Below, in pieces: positions 1 to 6,610 of a DNA stretch of 14,790 bases (position 1 is its first letter; every line of letters starts with the position of its first letter). This stretch comes from an uncultured Coriobacteriaceae bacterium. Lineage in GTDB: Bacteria > Actinomycetota > Coriobacteriia > Coriobacteriales > Eggerthellaceae. The DNA lies in the NCBI GenBank assembly GCA_900550385.1, contig URRZ01000054.1:1-14790 (forward strand), written 5' to 3'. The translations under genes were made by a program, and so were the position numbers. Below the pieces are notes generated by a model, which saw only the letters and a list, made by a program, of their open reading frames with translations, ran no database searches and was not told where the DNA came from.

Positions 1-19
1 CCAACGGCGGCGTCGTTTT

Positions 20-45
20 CCCCCCCAAACCCCCCCCCCCCCCCC
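20..45. repeat. Poly-C tracts (C7-AAA-C16)
   Basis: A run of seven C (20-26), three A and then sixteen C (30-45) lies downstream of the nrfD-like gene. On the minus strand, which is the transcribed strand of the operon, it reads G16-TTT-G7 preceded by GGGC, so it could form a G-quadruplex. A 16-base homopolymer is also prone to slippage and to sequencing error, so the exact length is uncertain. Confidence 0.85.
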
Positions 46-57
46 GCCCTGGGGCCC

Positions 58-80
58 GTCCCCGGCAGCAAGCCGGGGAC
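58..80 (-). terminator. Strong hairpin after the molybdoenzyme operon
   Basis: A perfect 9-bp inverted repeat, GTCCCCGGC / GCCGGGGAC with a 5-nt loop (67-71), starts 11 bases after the nrfD-like stop codon (91-93). It is the obvious candidate 3' end of the minus-strand operon. It lacks the U-run of a classical intrinsic terminator and is followed on the transcribed strand by G-rich sequence, so termination is inferred from position and stem strength only. Confidence 0.55.
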
Positions 81-90
81 GCTCATTCCG

Positions 91-984
91 CTACGCCAAC
101 GGAACAACAATCGTCAGGGGCACTGCCGCGGCGACGATCAGGAAGCGGAGCAGGAAGCCGCCCACCAGCACGCCCGCATCCGAGAAGAAGCTGATCCAGT
201 GCGCCTTGCGGCTCTCCTCGAATTCCTTGGGGCTGAAGAACAGCAGCCACGTCTCCAGCGCGGTGGGAAGCACTAGGCCGATCGCGACCAGGCCGATCCA
301 GAACCACAGCGCCCACTCGCCCGCGACCAGGCTCATGATGGACTCGTAGCCGGCGGTGTTGGTCTGCGCGGTGATGAAGCACAGCGAGGCGACCAGCACC
401 AGCTCGATGATGGGCAGGCAGAAGTGGAACTTCTTGAGCACGCCCACGCGGATGAACTCGTCGGCATGGCGAACCACAGCCACCATCAGCACCGATGCGG
501 CGCCGGAGGACAGCGCGGACACCAGGAACAGGATGGGCAGCAGCGCGTTGTTCCACAGCGGGTAGGTCTTGCACACGCCCAAGAGAGCGCCGGTGTAGAT
601 GGCCACGCACACCGCCAGCACCACGCCGGCGATCTCGAGCCAGTTGGGGATGCGGCGGTTCAGGCGATCCAGGACGAACGCCGCGATGGCCACCACCATG
701 AACAGACCCAGGAACACCACGCCCCACATCATCACGGAGCCGGGGTTCATCAGCAGGTAGAAGAAGCGGATCGGGTTATGCAGGCCGGCCTCGGCGTCCA
801 CCATCAAAAGGACCAAGCCCACCGCCACCGCCAGCGGGGCGATGATGCGGCCCATCCTCTGCATGGACGTAGCCTCGGGATGGCGCCAGCCCAGAAACGC
901 GGAGGTGATGAAAGCGCCCGCGCCCAGGCCCGCAAGGAACAGGTACCACGAGATAATGGGACCCCAGATGGGTTCGTACATCAT
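91..984 (-). CDS. NrfD/PsrC-type membrane anchor subunit of molybdoenzyme
   Basis: Predicted integral membrane quinone-interacting subunit of the NrfD/PsrC family. It should exchange electrons between the menaquinone pool and the Fe-S subunit encoded just upstream. The protein is almost wholly hydrophobic, with about eight membrane spans visible, starting with the ISWYLFLAGLGAGAF segment near the N-terminus that is typical of the family. Length (297 aa) is normal. I choose ATG at 984 (or the adjacent ATG at 981) over the GTG at 993. A near-perfect ribosome-binding site, GAGGTGAT (minus strand, 989-996), lies just upstream and contains that GTG. The gene starts 5 nt after the ferredoxin stop, so the two are probably translationally coupled. 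The family is confident; quinone binding and direction of electron flow are inferred from family knowledge. Confidence 0.9.
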   Translation of the reverse strand: MMYEPIWGPIISWYLFLAGLGAGAFITSAFLGWRHPEATSMQRMGRIIAPLAVAVGLVLLMVDAEAGLHNPIRFFYLLMNPGSVMMWGVVFLGLFMVVAIAAFVLDRLNRRIPNWLEIAGVVLAVCVAIYTGALLGVCKTYPLWNNALLPILFLVSALSSGAASVLMVAVVRHADEFIRVGVLKKFHFCLPIIELVLVASLCFITAQTNTAGYESIMSLVAGEWALWFWIGLVAIGLVLPTALETWLLFFSPKEFEESRKAHWISFFSDAGVLVGGFLLRFLIVAAAVPLTIVVPLA

Positions 985-988
985 GGTT

Positions 989-996
989 ATCACCTC
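989..996 (-). promoter_or_regulatory. Ribosome-binding site deciding the nrfD-like start
   Basis: GAGGTGAT on the minus strand is an eight-base match to the 16S anti-Shine-Dalgarno sequence. It is 4 nt before ATG 984 and 7 nt before ATG 981. It overlaps the TGA stop of the upstream Fe-S gene (990-992) and includes a GTG triplet that would otherwise extend the frame to 993. Confidence 0.75.
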
Positions 997-1535
997 ACGT
1001 AGAAGATCTTGGCCTTCGTCAGATCGCCTGCGATGGGCAGGGCGTTCTTCTCGACGATGGCACGGGACAGTTCGCTGTTGGGATCGTCAAGATCGCCGAA
1101 GATGCGGCAGCCGGTGACGCATGCCGTGACGCACGTGTTGGACGGCGTCTCGGGATGCTCGTAGACCCAGGCGTGGCAGAACTTGCACTTCTCCACCGCG
1201 CCCGACACCTTGTTGTGCACGCGCACCTGGTAGGGGCAGGCGGCCATGCAGTAGCGGCAGCCGATGCACTTGGACTCGTCAACCTTCACCACGCCGCCCT
1301 CGGCGATGTAGCTGGCGCCGGTGGGGCACACGTGCACGCAGGGGGCGTCCTCGCAGTGCATGCACTGCAGCGGCACGGTCTCGTGATGCACGAACGGCAG
1401 GGTGCCCGTCTCGCGCTCCTCGTAGCGGATGTAATCCACCTCGGGATCCTGGCCGTTCTGACGCTGGCACGCGGTGCGGCAGGCGAAGCAGCCGATGCAG
1501 TTGGTGGTATCGATAAGCATTCCGTAGCGGGTCAT
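990..1535 (-). CDS. Four-cluster [4Fe-4S] ferredoxin subunit of molybdoenzyme (DmsB/PsrB/NrfC type)
   Basis: Electron-transfer subunit of 181 aa that should link the NrfD-type membrane protein to the molybdopterin catalytic subunit. The N-terminus, MTRYGMLIDTTNCIGCFACR, is typical of DmsB/PsrB/NrfC proteins. Sixteen cysteines fall into four groups: C13/16/19/23, C58/61/66/70, C90/93/96/100 and C117/120/135/139, as expected for four [4Fe-4S] clusters. C143 is extra. It has no signal peptide of its own; family members are usually co-exported with the Tat-signal catalytic subunit, which is inferred here. Its ATG lies 3 nt after the catalytic-subunit stop, with AGGT-type ribosome-binding sequence inside the end of that gene. 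It is followed after 5 nt by the nrfD-like gene, so the three form one operon. Confidence 0.93.
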   Translation of the reverse strand: MTRYGMLIDTTNCIGCFACRTACQRQNGQDPEVDYIRYEERETGTLPFVHHETVPLQCMHCEDAPCVHVCPTGASYIAEGGVVKVDESKCIGCRYCMAACPYQVRVHNKVSGAVEKCKFCHAWVYEHPETPSNTCVTACVTGCRIFGDLDDPNSELSRAIVEKNALPIAGDLTKAKIFYVR

Positions 1536-1538
1536 TTA

Positions 1539-3734
1539 CTATGCACCTACCTTCTTCACGGTGACGAGCGTCTCCTGCGACATGGTGCCGCCGTAGCCGG
1601 GCTCGATGTGGAAGGGCACGAAGTCCATCTGGCGCAGGCCCACGTTGTAGGCCGTGCGCTGCTCGGGCACCGAGCACCCGTAGTGGCTGGGCAGGTAGAT
1701 GGACGTGGGCTCGATGCGCTGGGTCACCTTGACGCGCGTGCGGCCGGTGTGGGTGTCGCTGGAGAGCTCGACCTCGTCGCCGTCCTCGATGCCCATGCTG
1801 GCCGCCACGTCGGCGTTCATCCAGATGCGCTCGAGGCCGTACATCTTGGTGATGGCCATCAGCGGCTCGATGTTGGCGGTCTGGGTGTGGGTGTGGATGG
1901 CCTGCTTGCCGCCCACCAGGCGGAACTGGCCCTCGCCGGGTATGACCAGCGGCTCCAGCCAGCCGGGAGAAGCCGGGAAACCGGCTGCCACACAGGCGTC
2001 GCTGGTGAAGTGGACCTTCTTGTCCGCCGTGCCCCAGGTGGTCTTGGGCGCGAACTTCAGCTCCTTCTCGGGGAAGGTGATGGTGCCCTTCTCGCGCAGC
2101 TCCTCGAGCGAGAGCCCCAGCGTCTGCAGCTGGGCGTCGGCCAGCTCGTCGACAGTGAACTGGAAGTACTCGCCCACGCCGCACGCCTTGGCGAGCTCGG
2201 TGAAGATCTCGTCGACCGGCTTGGTGTTGGGATGGATCTTCTCCAGCACGCGGTCGCGCAGGCTGACGACGGGGATCTTGCCGCCCACGAACTCGGGCAC
2301 CTCGAGGCGCTCCAGGTAGCTCGTGTCGGGCAGTACGTACTGGCACGCCTGGCAGGTCTCGGTCATCTGCACGTCGATGGCGACCGAAAGCTCGGCGGCC
2401 TGCACGAACTCGGACAGCTGGGCGGGGTTGGAGTAACCCGCCACGCAGTTGGACTGGTAGAAGAACACGCCTTTCACGCGGCCCTCGGGGATGGTCGAGA
2501 GCGCGAACGTCGACACGCCCATGCCGCCGGAGGAAACCGGGTACTCGGCCTGGCCGATGATCTTCTCGGAAGGAGCCGGCGGTGCGGCGAACTTGGGGTC
2601 GGTCAGCTTGCCGGCGCTCTGGCTGGCCGGGAAGTAGGCGCCGCCCTCGATGCCCCAGCAGCCCAGCAGCGTGTTGAACAGGCACAGCGCGCGTGCGGTC
2701 TCGCCGGAGTTCTGGTGCGCGCAGCCGAATGCGGCGCGCCAGCCCTGCTCGATGCAGGCCTTGGGAGCGGCCTCCCACATCTCGTTGGCCAAACGCTCGA
2801 TGGTCTCGGCGGGAATGCCGGTGATCTCGGCGGCCCACTCGGGGGTGTACTCCTGGACGCGCTGCTGCCAGTCCTCGAAGCCCACCGTGTAGTTGGCGAT
2901 GTAGTCGGCGTCGTACTTGCCGTCCCTGATCAGGACGTGCGCCATGGCCAGGATCAGCGCCAGGTCGGTGCCGGGCTTGATGGGCACCCACTCGTCGGCG
3001 TACAGGCAGCTGTTGTTGTAGCGCGGGTCGACCATCACGATGTGGACGCCCTTGTCGCGCGCGTCGCGCAGCTGGTGCAGCGAGGCCGGACGGATGCCGT
3101 CGGCGTAGCTGCGGCCCAGGAACATGATCATGTTGGCGTTGGCGACGTCGGCCGTGAAGTCGGCTGCGCCGATGGCCTGGGTCATGCCGGAGTTCTTGGA
3201 CATGTTGCACGACACGCCGTGGGTGTACACGTTCGCGGAGCCCAGCGCGTTCATGAAGCGCTTGGTGTAGTAGCTGCCCGAAGGACGCGGATCCTGGATC
3301 ATGATGAGCGACTGCGGGCCGTCGGCGTCGATGATCGCGTTGGTCTTCTCGGCGATCTCGGAAAGCGCCTGATCCCAGCTGATGGCCTCGAATTTGCCCT
3401 GGTCGTTCTTCTTCAGCGGATCGGTGAGGCGGTCCTCAGACCATGCGATCGACGCGTAGCCGTAGCCGCGCGCGCACAGCGTGCCGTCGCAGTACGGATG
3501 GTCGGCGTCGCCCACCATCTCGGTGAAGCGGCCGTCCTCGCCCACGTACGCGGTGAAGCCGCACTTGGACGAGCACGAGTTGCACAGCGAGTGCACGGCC
3601 TTCTTCTCGCCGGCGGCGTGCGCCTGCTCGGCCTCCCAGGCGGAAAAGCCCAGAATGCCGCTGCCGGCGGCCACCGCGGCCACTCCCGCGCTTGCCGCGA
3701 GGAAGCTTCGCCTGGTGATCGAGTTTTCCGTCAT
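1539..3734 (-). CDS. Tat-exported molybdopterin oxidoreductase, catalytic subunit (DMSO reductase family, Psr/Phs-like)
   Basis: Catalytic subunit of 731 aa, predicted to bind bis-MGD and one [4Fe-4S] cluster and to act outside the membrane. The N-terminus has a twin-arginine signal, SITRRSFLAASAG (R8-R9), with an alanine-rich hydrophobic stretch ending near AHA (about residue 40). Cluster cysteines are C51, C54, C58 and C87 (LCARG). ISWDQAL (118-124) and PIKPGTDLAL (251-260) are family signatures. C176, in HGVSCNMSK, sits where polysulfide and thiosulfate reductases have their molybdenum-ligating Cys, so a Psr/Phs-like active site is likely. The start has GGGGAG just upstream. It is first of a three-gene unit with ferredoxin and NrfD subunits, and a TorD-type chaperone precedes it. 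The substrate cannot be read from sequence: sulfur compounds, N- or S-oxides or a host- or diet-derived organic acceptor are all possible. Confidence 0.92.
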   Translation of the reverse strand: MTENSITRRSFLAASAGVAAVAAGSGILGFSAWEAEQAHAAGEKKAVHSLCNSCSSKCGFTAYVGEDGRFTEMVGDADHPYCDGTLCARGYGYASIAWSEDRLTDPLKKNDQGKFEAISWDQALSEIAEKTNAIIDADGPQSLIMIQDPRPSGSYYTKRFMNALGSANVYTHGVSCNMSKNSGMTQAIGAADFTADVANANMIMFLGRSYADGIRPASLHQLRDARDKGVHIVMVDPRYNNSCLYADEWVPIKPGTDLALILAMAHVLIRDGKYDADYIANYTVGFEDWQQRVQEYTPEWAAEITGIPAETIERLANEMWEAAPKACIEQGWRAAFGCAHQNSGETARALCLFNTLLGCWGIEGGAYFPASQSAGKLTDPKFAAPPAPSEKIIGQAEYPVSSGGMGVSTFALSTIPEGRVKGVFFYQSNCVAGYSNPAQLSEFVQAAELSVAIDVQMTETCQACQYVLPDTSYLERLEVPEFVGGKIPVVSLRDRVLEKIHPNTKPVDEIFTELAKACGVGEYFQFTVDELADAQLQTLGLSLEELREKGTITFPEKELKFAPKTTWGTADKKVHFTSDACVAAGFPASPGWLEPLVIPGEGQFRLVGGKQAIHTHTQTANIEPLMAITKMYGLERIWMNADVAASMGIEDGDEVELSSDTHTGRTRVKVTQRIEPTSIYLPSHYGCSVPEQRTAYNVGLRQMDFVPFHIEPGYGGTMSQETLVTVKKVGA

Positions 3735-3784
3735 CGTCTCCCCTTTCTCTTTCCCTCTACGTTTCTCGTCTTCTTGCTATCGCG

Positions 3785-3799
3785 AGCGCCCTCGGCGCT
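3785..3799. promoter_or_regulatory. Short inverted repeat in the leader of the molybdoenzyme gene
   Basis: AGCGCC-ctc-GGCGCT is a perfect 6-bp palindrome with a 3-nt centre, about 50 bases upstream of the catalytic-subunit start. Between it and the start codon the transcribed strand is very purine-rich (GA-rich). It may be an operator or an RNA hairpin in the leader; nothing in the sequence chooses between these. No convincing -35/-10 pair was found. Confidence 0.35.
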
Positions 3800-3825
3800 A
3801 AACGAACGGTTTGGCGGTTGCCCAG

Positions 3826-3854
3826 CGTGAAAAAGGGGCAGTCACTTTTTCACG
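3826..3854. repeat. Palindromic repeat, copy a
   Basis: CGTGAAAAAG (3826-3835) and CTTTTTCACG (3845-3854) form a perfect 10-bp stem around the loop GGGCAGTCA. The layout, an A-run into a G-run with a T-rich return arm, matches the three other copies (3859-3895, 3896-3930, 6578-6610). It is the most divergent copy. Confidence 0.75.
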
Positions 3855-3858
3855 TTTT

Positions 3859-3895
3859 CGAATGCGCAAAAGCGACCGTCCCTTTTGCACATTCG
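3859..3895. repeat. Palindromic repeat, copy b
   Basis: CGAATGCGCAAAAG (3859-3872) pairs with CTTTTGCACATTCG (3882-3895), a 14-bp stem. The single non-Watson-Crick position is a G-U pair in minus-strand RNA. On the minus strand the centre reads AAAAGGGACGGTC, sharing AAAAGGGACGG with copies c and d. It directly abuts copy c. Confidence 0.8.
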
Positions 3896-3930
3896 GAATG
3901 AGAAAAAACCTCCGTCCCTTTTTCTCATTC
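3896..3930. repeat. Palindromic repeat, copy c (overlaps chaperone stop)
   Basis: GAATGAGAAAAA (3896-3907) and TTTTTCTCATTC (3919-3930) form a perfect 12-bp stem with an 11-nt loop. On the minus strand the loop is GGGACGGAGGT. About 31 bases, from ATGAGAAAAAGGG onward, are identical to copy d at 6578-6610. The TGA of the chaperone gene (3925-3927) is the TGA inside the repeat arm, so the repeat ends that reading frame. It may act as a terminator or RNA stabiliser after the chaperone gene. Confidence 0.85.
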
Positions 3931-4596
3931 GGCGGGGTCGAGCTGGGCGCGGATGCCCAGGAGCGCGTCGACGGCGGCCAGGTAGAACAGCGCCTCGTCG
4001 CCGAGGGTCACCAGCTTCAGGCGGTAGGCGGTCAGCCATGCGCTGCGCTCCAGGAACAGCTGGCGCGCATCGTCGGCGCGGCCCGCCTCCAGCAGAAGCG
4101 ATACCGTGTCCAGCTCGAGCGACAGGTGGTCGGGATATGCCGCGAGGCTTTCCGGAAGCTCCAAGCCCAGATCGGCGATGAGGTCGCGCATATACAGAGC
4201 GGTGTCGGCGGAATACAGACCCTTCTTGTGCTCGAACGGGCTGCGCGCAGGATCGCTGGTCCACTCGACGTAGAGCGACTCGATGGGCTGCGCGCTCTCC
4301 GGCAGACCGCCGGTGAAGTGGCGCGCGGCGAACGACTGCTTCTCGTCGAAAGCGGGCGGCGCGAACAGCGCGTCGACCTCGCGCTCGGAGAGGAACTCCT
4401 GCAGCGGGATAGCGCGGTGCGCGCGCACGGCGGGGGCTGCGGCGCCCCAGGCGTCGGGCTGCTGGAGCAGCGTGCGCAAGCGGGAGATGAGCGCCTGCCA
4501 CTCGTCGGCGCCCGTCGTGCGATCCCACTCCTCGCGCGAAACGGGACCGAAGCACTGCGCCAGCATCGCGAACAACCTCGCGTCGTCGATCATCAT
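3925..4596 (-). CDS. TorD/DmsD-family molybdoenzyme maturation chaperone
   Basis: Cytoplasmic chaperone of 223 aa, expected to bind the Tat signal of its partner molybdoenzyme and hold it for cofactor insertion before export. Family features visible are PIESLYVEW (104-112), matching the usual E-S-[LF]-Y motif, and YPDHLSLELD (154-163), matching the conserved Y-x-D-H-L-x-x-E-L core of TorD/NarJ-type proteins. The rest is the expected helical, Leu/Ala-rich chain. Start is ATG 4596 (second ATG at 4593), preceded by GAAGGGGG on the minus strand. It lies upstream of, and on the same strand as, the catalytic subunit (3734), but about 190 bases apart with three palindromic repeats between, so its transcript may end or be processed there. 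The partner is inferred from proximity. Confidence 0.85.
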   Translation of the reverse strand: MMIDDARLFAMLAQCFGPVSREEWDRTTGADEWQALISRLRTLLQQPDAWGAAAPAVRAHRAIPLQEFLSEREVDALFAPPAFDEKQSFAARHFTGGLPESAQPIESLYVEWTSDPARSPFEHKKGLYSADTALYMRDLIADLGLELPESLAAYPDHLSLELDTVSLLLEAGRADDARQLFLERSAWLTAYRLKLVTLGDEALFYLAAVDALLGIRAQLDPAE

Positions 4597-4900
4597 GGCG
4601 CGCCCCCTTCATCCCTCGTCTTGGCGGCGATGGCATCTGCCCGGTCTGCCGGCCAATCCCGCCGCCCGGCGGCGAGCTCCCCGCTCCTCGGCAGCGCCCC
4701 CTCTGCGCCGCTTCATCGCCTCGAAGTATGGCGGCACGGCAGATGGCGCTGTCCTCTCTTGCAGGTGATTTTCACGACGAAACAGCGGGGGACGCGCATT
4801 CCGCCCTGTCCTCCGAAACAGATGACACGCATCCTCCGTTTTGCGGTACCATACGTCTCACCTGCTGTTTTGCTTGCAGACGACATGAAAAGGCGATCAG
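4597..4900. promoter_or_regulatory. Divergent intergenic region between chaperone and LuxR genes
   Basis: This 304-base gap separates the divergently transcribed chaperone and LuxR-type genes and must hold both promoters unless the leaders are longer. It contains a GC-only palindrome CGCCGCC-C-GGCGGCG (4660-4674). The LuxR-proximal third (about 4780-4900) is less GC-rich, which suits a promoter. I cannot point to a convincing -35/-10 pair. No open frame in it looks like a gene. Confidence 0.5.
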
Positions 4901-6577
4901 ATGACAGCAGATGACGCTGAACCGACGCGCGCCTTGCGCAGCAGTGGGCAGCAGCAAAACGAGATCATGGAGGGGGACGGCCGCATCATGGCGGAAACGG
5001 GCAACCAGGCGAGCACGCGGGGCTTCTTCAAGCGCCATGCGGCGCTATGGCCTTCGGTGTTCGGGATCGCATGCGCGCACATGGGGCTGCTCGTCGCCAC
5101 GCAGGGGAGCCTTCGCTTCACCGACCAGGGCGTGTTCACCGACGGCGCGGGAACGGTCGCGCTCATCCCCTGCCTCATCGCCGCGCTCGTCCTCTACAGG
5201 ACGCGCTTCATCTGCACGCGGCGCCTGATGGCGGTTCTCGTACGCGCCGCCATCGCGCTGGAAAGCGCCGTCCTTTTGGTGATGGGCATCCTACGCTTCA
5301 CGGGCCTGTGCACTTTCCCCGTCCGATTCGCCTTGAGCGTGCTGGCCACCATCGCAGCCGCGCTGTGCGTCGCGTGCTGGCTGCGCCGCGCCCACGACGA
5401 CGAGGTGCCGCTGGGCATGGAACGCGGCGTCATCCTGGTGTTCGGCGGGATGCTCGTAAGCCAGATCCCCGTGTTCGCCACCGTGCTTTTGCCCGACGGG
5501 CTGCGCTGCCTGGCCATCCTGCCGTTCGCCGTCGCCCAGTTCGCCTGCCTGGCGTGGGCGAACCGCCGCAGTTGCAAGGAGGGCGAGGACGACGGGCGCG
5601 CCGACGACTACTTCAGCTTCGTGCGCTCAGGCGAAGCGAGCCGGCGCTTCCTCGTGGCATCCGCCATCGGGCTTGCGGCGCTATCGCTGGTGGCGGGCTT
5701 TCTGACCGGGTTCCCCCACGGCGAGCCCATTCCGTTCACGCTGCCGGCGCGCGCGGCCTGCTTCGTTCTGACCGAGCTGATGTGCGTCCTGTTCATCGTC
5801 TCGACGGTGCGCCGCCATTCGCGGACCATGACGGTGCGCGTGTGGATCGTGATGGAGCTGCTCGCCGCATTCGCGCTGGTGCTGTACTGCGCGTTCCCGG
5901 CGCATCTCGAGATCGGCGCGATCGCCACCACCATGCTGGGCACGCTGATGACCGCGTTCGTGTGGCACCTGATCATCGCGTTTCTGTCATCAGGCTGGCG
6001 CGACCCGTTCTACTACGCCGTCATCGTGTGGGCGATCTGGACCTTCGCGCGCGCGTTCGGACGCTTCGTCGTGCTGGGGGTCATGCCCACCGGAGGCGAC
6101 AGCCACTTCACCGGCACGGTCATCAGCCTGCTCCTGCTCGTGTCGACGCAGCTGATCCTCGTGGGGCTCATCGACGTGTCGCAGTTCGCCGCAGGATTGG
6201 CGCGCAAGGGATCGGGTGCGGAAAGCGAAGCCGTCGAAGGCGAGGATGCGCCCGCCGGCGCGTCCGGAAGGAGCGCCGGCGGCGTAGCGCACTTGGAGCG
6301 CATCCTGGGCTTGGACGAGGACTCGACGCTGGCCGATGCGCGCCACGCCGTCGTGCGGCACAATGCCGAGCTGATGGGATCCCAGTTCCTACTTTCCGAA
6401 CGCGAGGTGGAGGTGCTGGCACTCTACGCGTCCGGCTTCACGCAGAAGCGCGTGGCCGAGCAGCTGCACATCTCCCAGACGACCGCGCACACCCACATCA
6501 GCCGCATCTACGGCAAGACGGGCCTGCACTCCCGCCAAGAGCTCCTCGACTACATGCGCCAATACGGCGATATGTAG
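4901..6577 (+). CDS. Membrane-bound LuxR-type transcriptional regulator (12 spans plus HTH)
   Basis: Regulator of up to 558 aa combining a polytopic membrane region with a C-terminal LuxR/GerE DNA-binding domain. About twelve hydrophobic spans are visible between residues 49 and about 425. A charged, Gly/Ala-rich linker follows, then the HTH domain (497-558) with LLSEREVEVLALYASG and the recognition-helix stretch SQTTAHTHISRIYGKTGL. There is no receiver domain, so the membrane part presumably senses the signal directly. Such proteins are abundant in Coriobacteriia and often sit beside respiratory molybdoenzyme operons. The divergent orientation to the chaperone makes that module its likely target. 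The start is uncertain: ATG 4901 has AAAAGG 7 nt upstream, while ATG 4988 has GGAGGGGG 11 nt upstream and would remove 29 polar residues. Confidence 0.88.
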   Translation: MTADDAEPTRALRSSGQQQNEIMEGDGRIMAETGNQASTRGFFKRHAALWPSVFGIACAHMGLLVATQGSLRFTDQGVFTDGAGTVALIPCLIAALVLYRTRFICTRRLMAVLVRAAIALESAVLLVMGILRFTGLCTFPVRFALSVLATIAAALCVACWLRRAHDDEVPLGMERGVILVFGGMLVSQIPVFATVLLPDGLRCLAILPFAVAQFACLAWANRRSCKEGEDDGRADDYFSFVRSGEASRRFLVASAIGLAALSLVAGFLTGFPHGEPIPFTLPARAACFVLTELMCVLFIVSTVRRHSRTMTVRVWIVMELLAAFALVLYCAFPAHLEIGAIATTMLGTLMTAFVWHLIIAFLSSGWRDPFYYAVIVWAIWTFARAFGRFVVLGVMPTGGDSHFTGTVISLLLLVSTQLILVGLIDVSQFAAGLARKGSGAESEAVEGEDAPAGASGRSAGGVAHLERILGLDEDSTLADARHAVVRHNAELMGSQFLLSEREVEVLALYASGFTQKRVAEQLHISQTTAHTHISRIYGKTGLHSRQELLDYMRQYGDM

Positions 6578-6610
6578 GATGAGAAAAAGGGACGGAGGTT
6601 TTTTCTCATC
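6578..6610. repeat. Palindromic repeat, copy d, between convergent luxR and asnB
   Basis: GATGAGAAAAA (6578-6588) and TTTTTCTCATC (6600-6610) form an 11-bp perfect stem around GGGACGGAGGT. It begins on the base after the LuxR TAG (6575-6577), and its other arm supplies the asnB stop (TGA, minus strand, 6606-6608). It is essentially identical to copy c but in the opposite orientation. It fills the whole space between the two convergent genes and could work as a bidirectional terminator. Confidence 0.85.

Noticed and set aside
91..993. GTG start at 993 for the NrfD-like gene, giving a 4-base overlap with the Fe-S gene
   Set aside because: The GTG lies within the strong Shine-Dalgarno sequence (989-996) that serves ATG 984/981, and the family N-terminus begins at MMYEPIWG.
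1539..3734. Catechol dehydroxylase-type molybdoenzyme, as described in Eggerthella
   Set aside because: The gene has PsrA/PhsA-like signatures and a three-subunit layout. Nothing in the sequence points specifically to a dehydroxylase, so the substrate is left open.
1155..3830. Very long plus-strand open frame (about 890 codons) antisense to the molybdoenzyme genes
   Set aside because: Translation is low-complexity Gly/Ala/Val/His/Arg-rich sequence with no domain. It is the mirror of a highly conserved minus-strand gene in GC-rich DNA, where antisense stop codons are rare.
3811..4914. Plus-strand open frame running through the repeats and opposite the chaperone
   Set aside because: It reads through palindromic repeats and the antisense of a recognisable TorD-family gene; no domain or ribosome-binding site.
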